From the NCBI GenBank assembly GCA_031267005.1, contig JAIRZX010000191.1:1-5773 (forward strand): a DNA stretch of 5,773 bases. Reading direction: 5' to 3'. A program made the translations under genes and the position numbers. The notes under the pieces are model-generated. The model worked only from the letters and a program-made list of their open reading frames with translations, did not search any database and was not told where the DNA came from. Source of the stretch: Deltaproteobacteria bacterium. Its GTDB lineage: Bacteria; Desulfobacterota; Desulfarculia; Adiutricales; Adiutricaceae. How positions within the stretch are numbered: the first letter of the stretch is position 1; each line of letters begins with the position of its first letter. Of the stretch, positions 5,449 to 5,773 are shown piece by piece.

Positions 5449-5773
5449 GGCACGCTCAAAGCCCCCCTCGCCGCGCCAGCCTCCCCGCCGCCGCTTCACC
5501 CCCGTTCCGGGGCCCGGCTTGCGGCGGGAGTTAGGGGGTTGCGGGGGAATCGCCTGGGCGCGGCCTGAAGCCGAACCATCCGCCCCGTCCGCATGGACGC
5601 GCCGCTGCCCTCAAAGGGGCCAAGACCTCTTCGCCGCCCTCCAAGGGACGATGCCCCCGCTGCACCCGCCCACCCGCGTCCCGCCCACGGGCCACGGGGC
5701 CGCCCCGCCGCCCGCCGAGGGGCCAAAGCCGCCCCGTAGCGCGCCGAGATGCGGCCAAGCCCTCCCCCCCCCC
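5449..5773. other. Extremely GC-rich non-coding end of the window
   Basis: No credible gene is visible. Open frames on the minus strand are long only because stop codons are rare in such GC-rich sequence, and their products are Gly/Arg/Ala-rich with no domain. G-runs dominate the minus strand. The motif (G)GGCCAAR recurs near 5617, 5720 and 5753. The window ends in ten C (5764-5773), a typical place for an assembly to stop. Confidence 0.5.
5665..5686 (-). other. G-quadruplex motif
   Basis: The minus strand carries five runs of three G separated by loops of 1, 4, 1 and 1 bases (plus-strand C-runs at 5665-5667, 5669-5671, 5673-5675, 5680-5682 and 5684-5686). This satisfies the standard G3-loop rule with one spare run. 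It lies about 220 bases upstream of the promoter of the small gene. In GC-rich DNA such motifs can arise by chance, so a regulatory role is not claimed. Confidence 0.6.

Noticed and set aside
5496..5758. Two overlapping minus-strand frames at the right end
   Set aside because: They overlap in different frames, are Gly/Arg/Ala-rich with no motif, and reflect extreme GC content.
1..5773. CRISPR array, tRNA, rRNA, transposase or integrase gene
   Set aside because: I found no regularly spaced repeat array, no cloverleaf with a T-loop signature, and no recombinase or transposase motif in any frame.

Overview
This is a 5.8-kb stretch of bacterial DNA with three convincing protein genes and an unusually large share of non-coding sequence. 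Base composition is a mosaic. The left end is AT-rich (11 G/C in bases 1-60), the large ATPase gene is of middling composition, and everything from about 2700 onward is GC-rich (49 G/C in bases 5701-5760). The window ends in a run of ten C, and internal runs of eleven C and twelve G also occur. This fits a contig that ended in a homopolymer in a GC-rich, perhaps metagenome-derived genome. The sequence does not identify the organism. The ATPase family is one I associate with Cyanobacteria and Desulfobacterota-like bacteria, which is only a weak hint.

Layout, left to right. Bases 1-667 hold no convincing protein gene, but contain a cluster of GC-rich hairpins (463-508) and then an AT-rich patch with a perfect TATAAT box. 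Bases 668-2383 (+) encode a 571-residue AAA-like P-loop ATPase with a C-terminal PD-(D/E)XK nuclease-like domain. This copy appears to carry an extra AT-rich segment built of degenerate four-residue (12-bp) repeats just before the nuclease domain. Bases 2384-3368 are a ~1-kb non-coding region with many strong inverted repeats, including a 498-bp GC-rich block bounded by a 14-bp inverted repeat. Bases 3369-4559 (-) encode a complete C5-cytosine DNA methyltransferase with a low-complexity N-terminal extension. After a 261-bp spacer holding a likely terminator and a diverged direct repeat, bases 4821-5339 (-) encode a small protein of unknown function that may have a PH-like fold. A near-consensus sigma70-type promoter lies upstream of it. 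The final ~325 bp are extremely GC-rich, without a credible gene, and contain a textbook G-quadruplex motif on the minus strand.

The ATPase/nuclease gene and the methyltransferase gene converge on the 1-kb non-coding region. The methyltransferase and the small gene share a strand but are probably separate transcription units. No restriction endonuclease sits directly beside the methyltransferase, so it looks solitary within this window. A nuclease-ATPase, a methyltransferase, structured non-coding DNA and a composition mosaic together suggest an accessory or mobile-derived region. A joint function for the three genes is not shown by the sequence.
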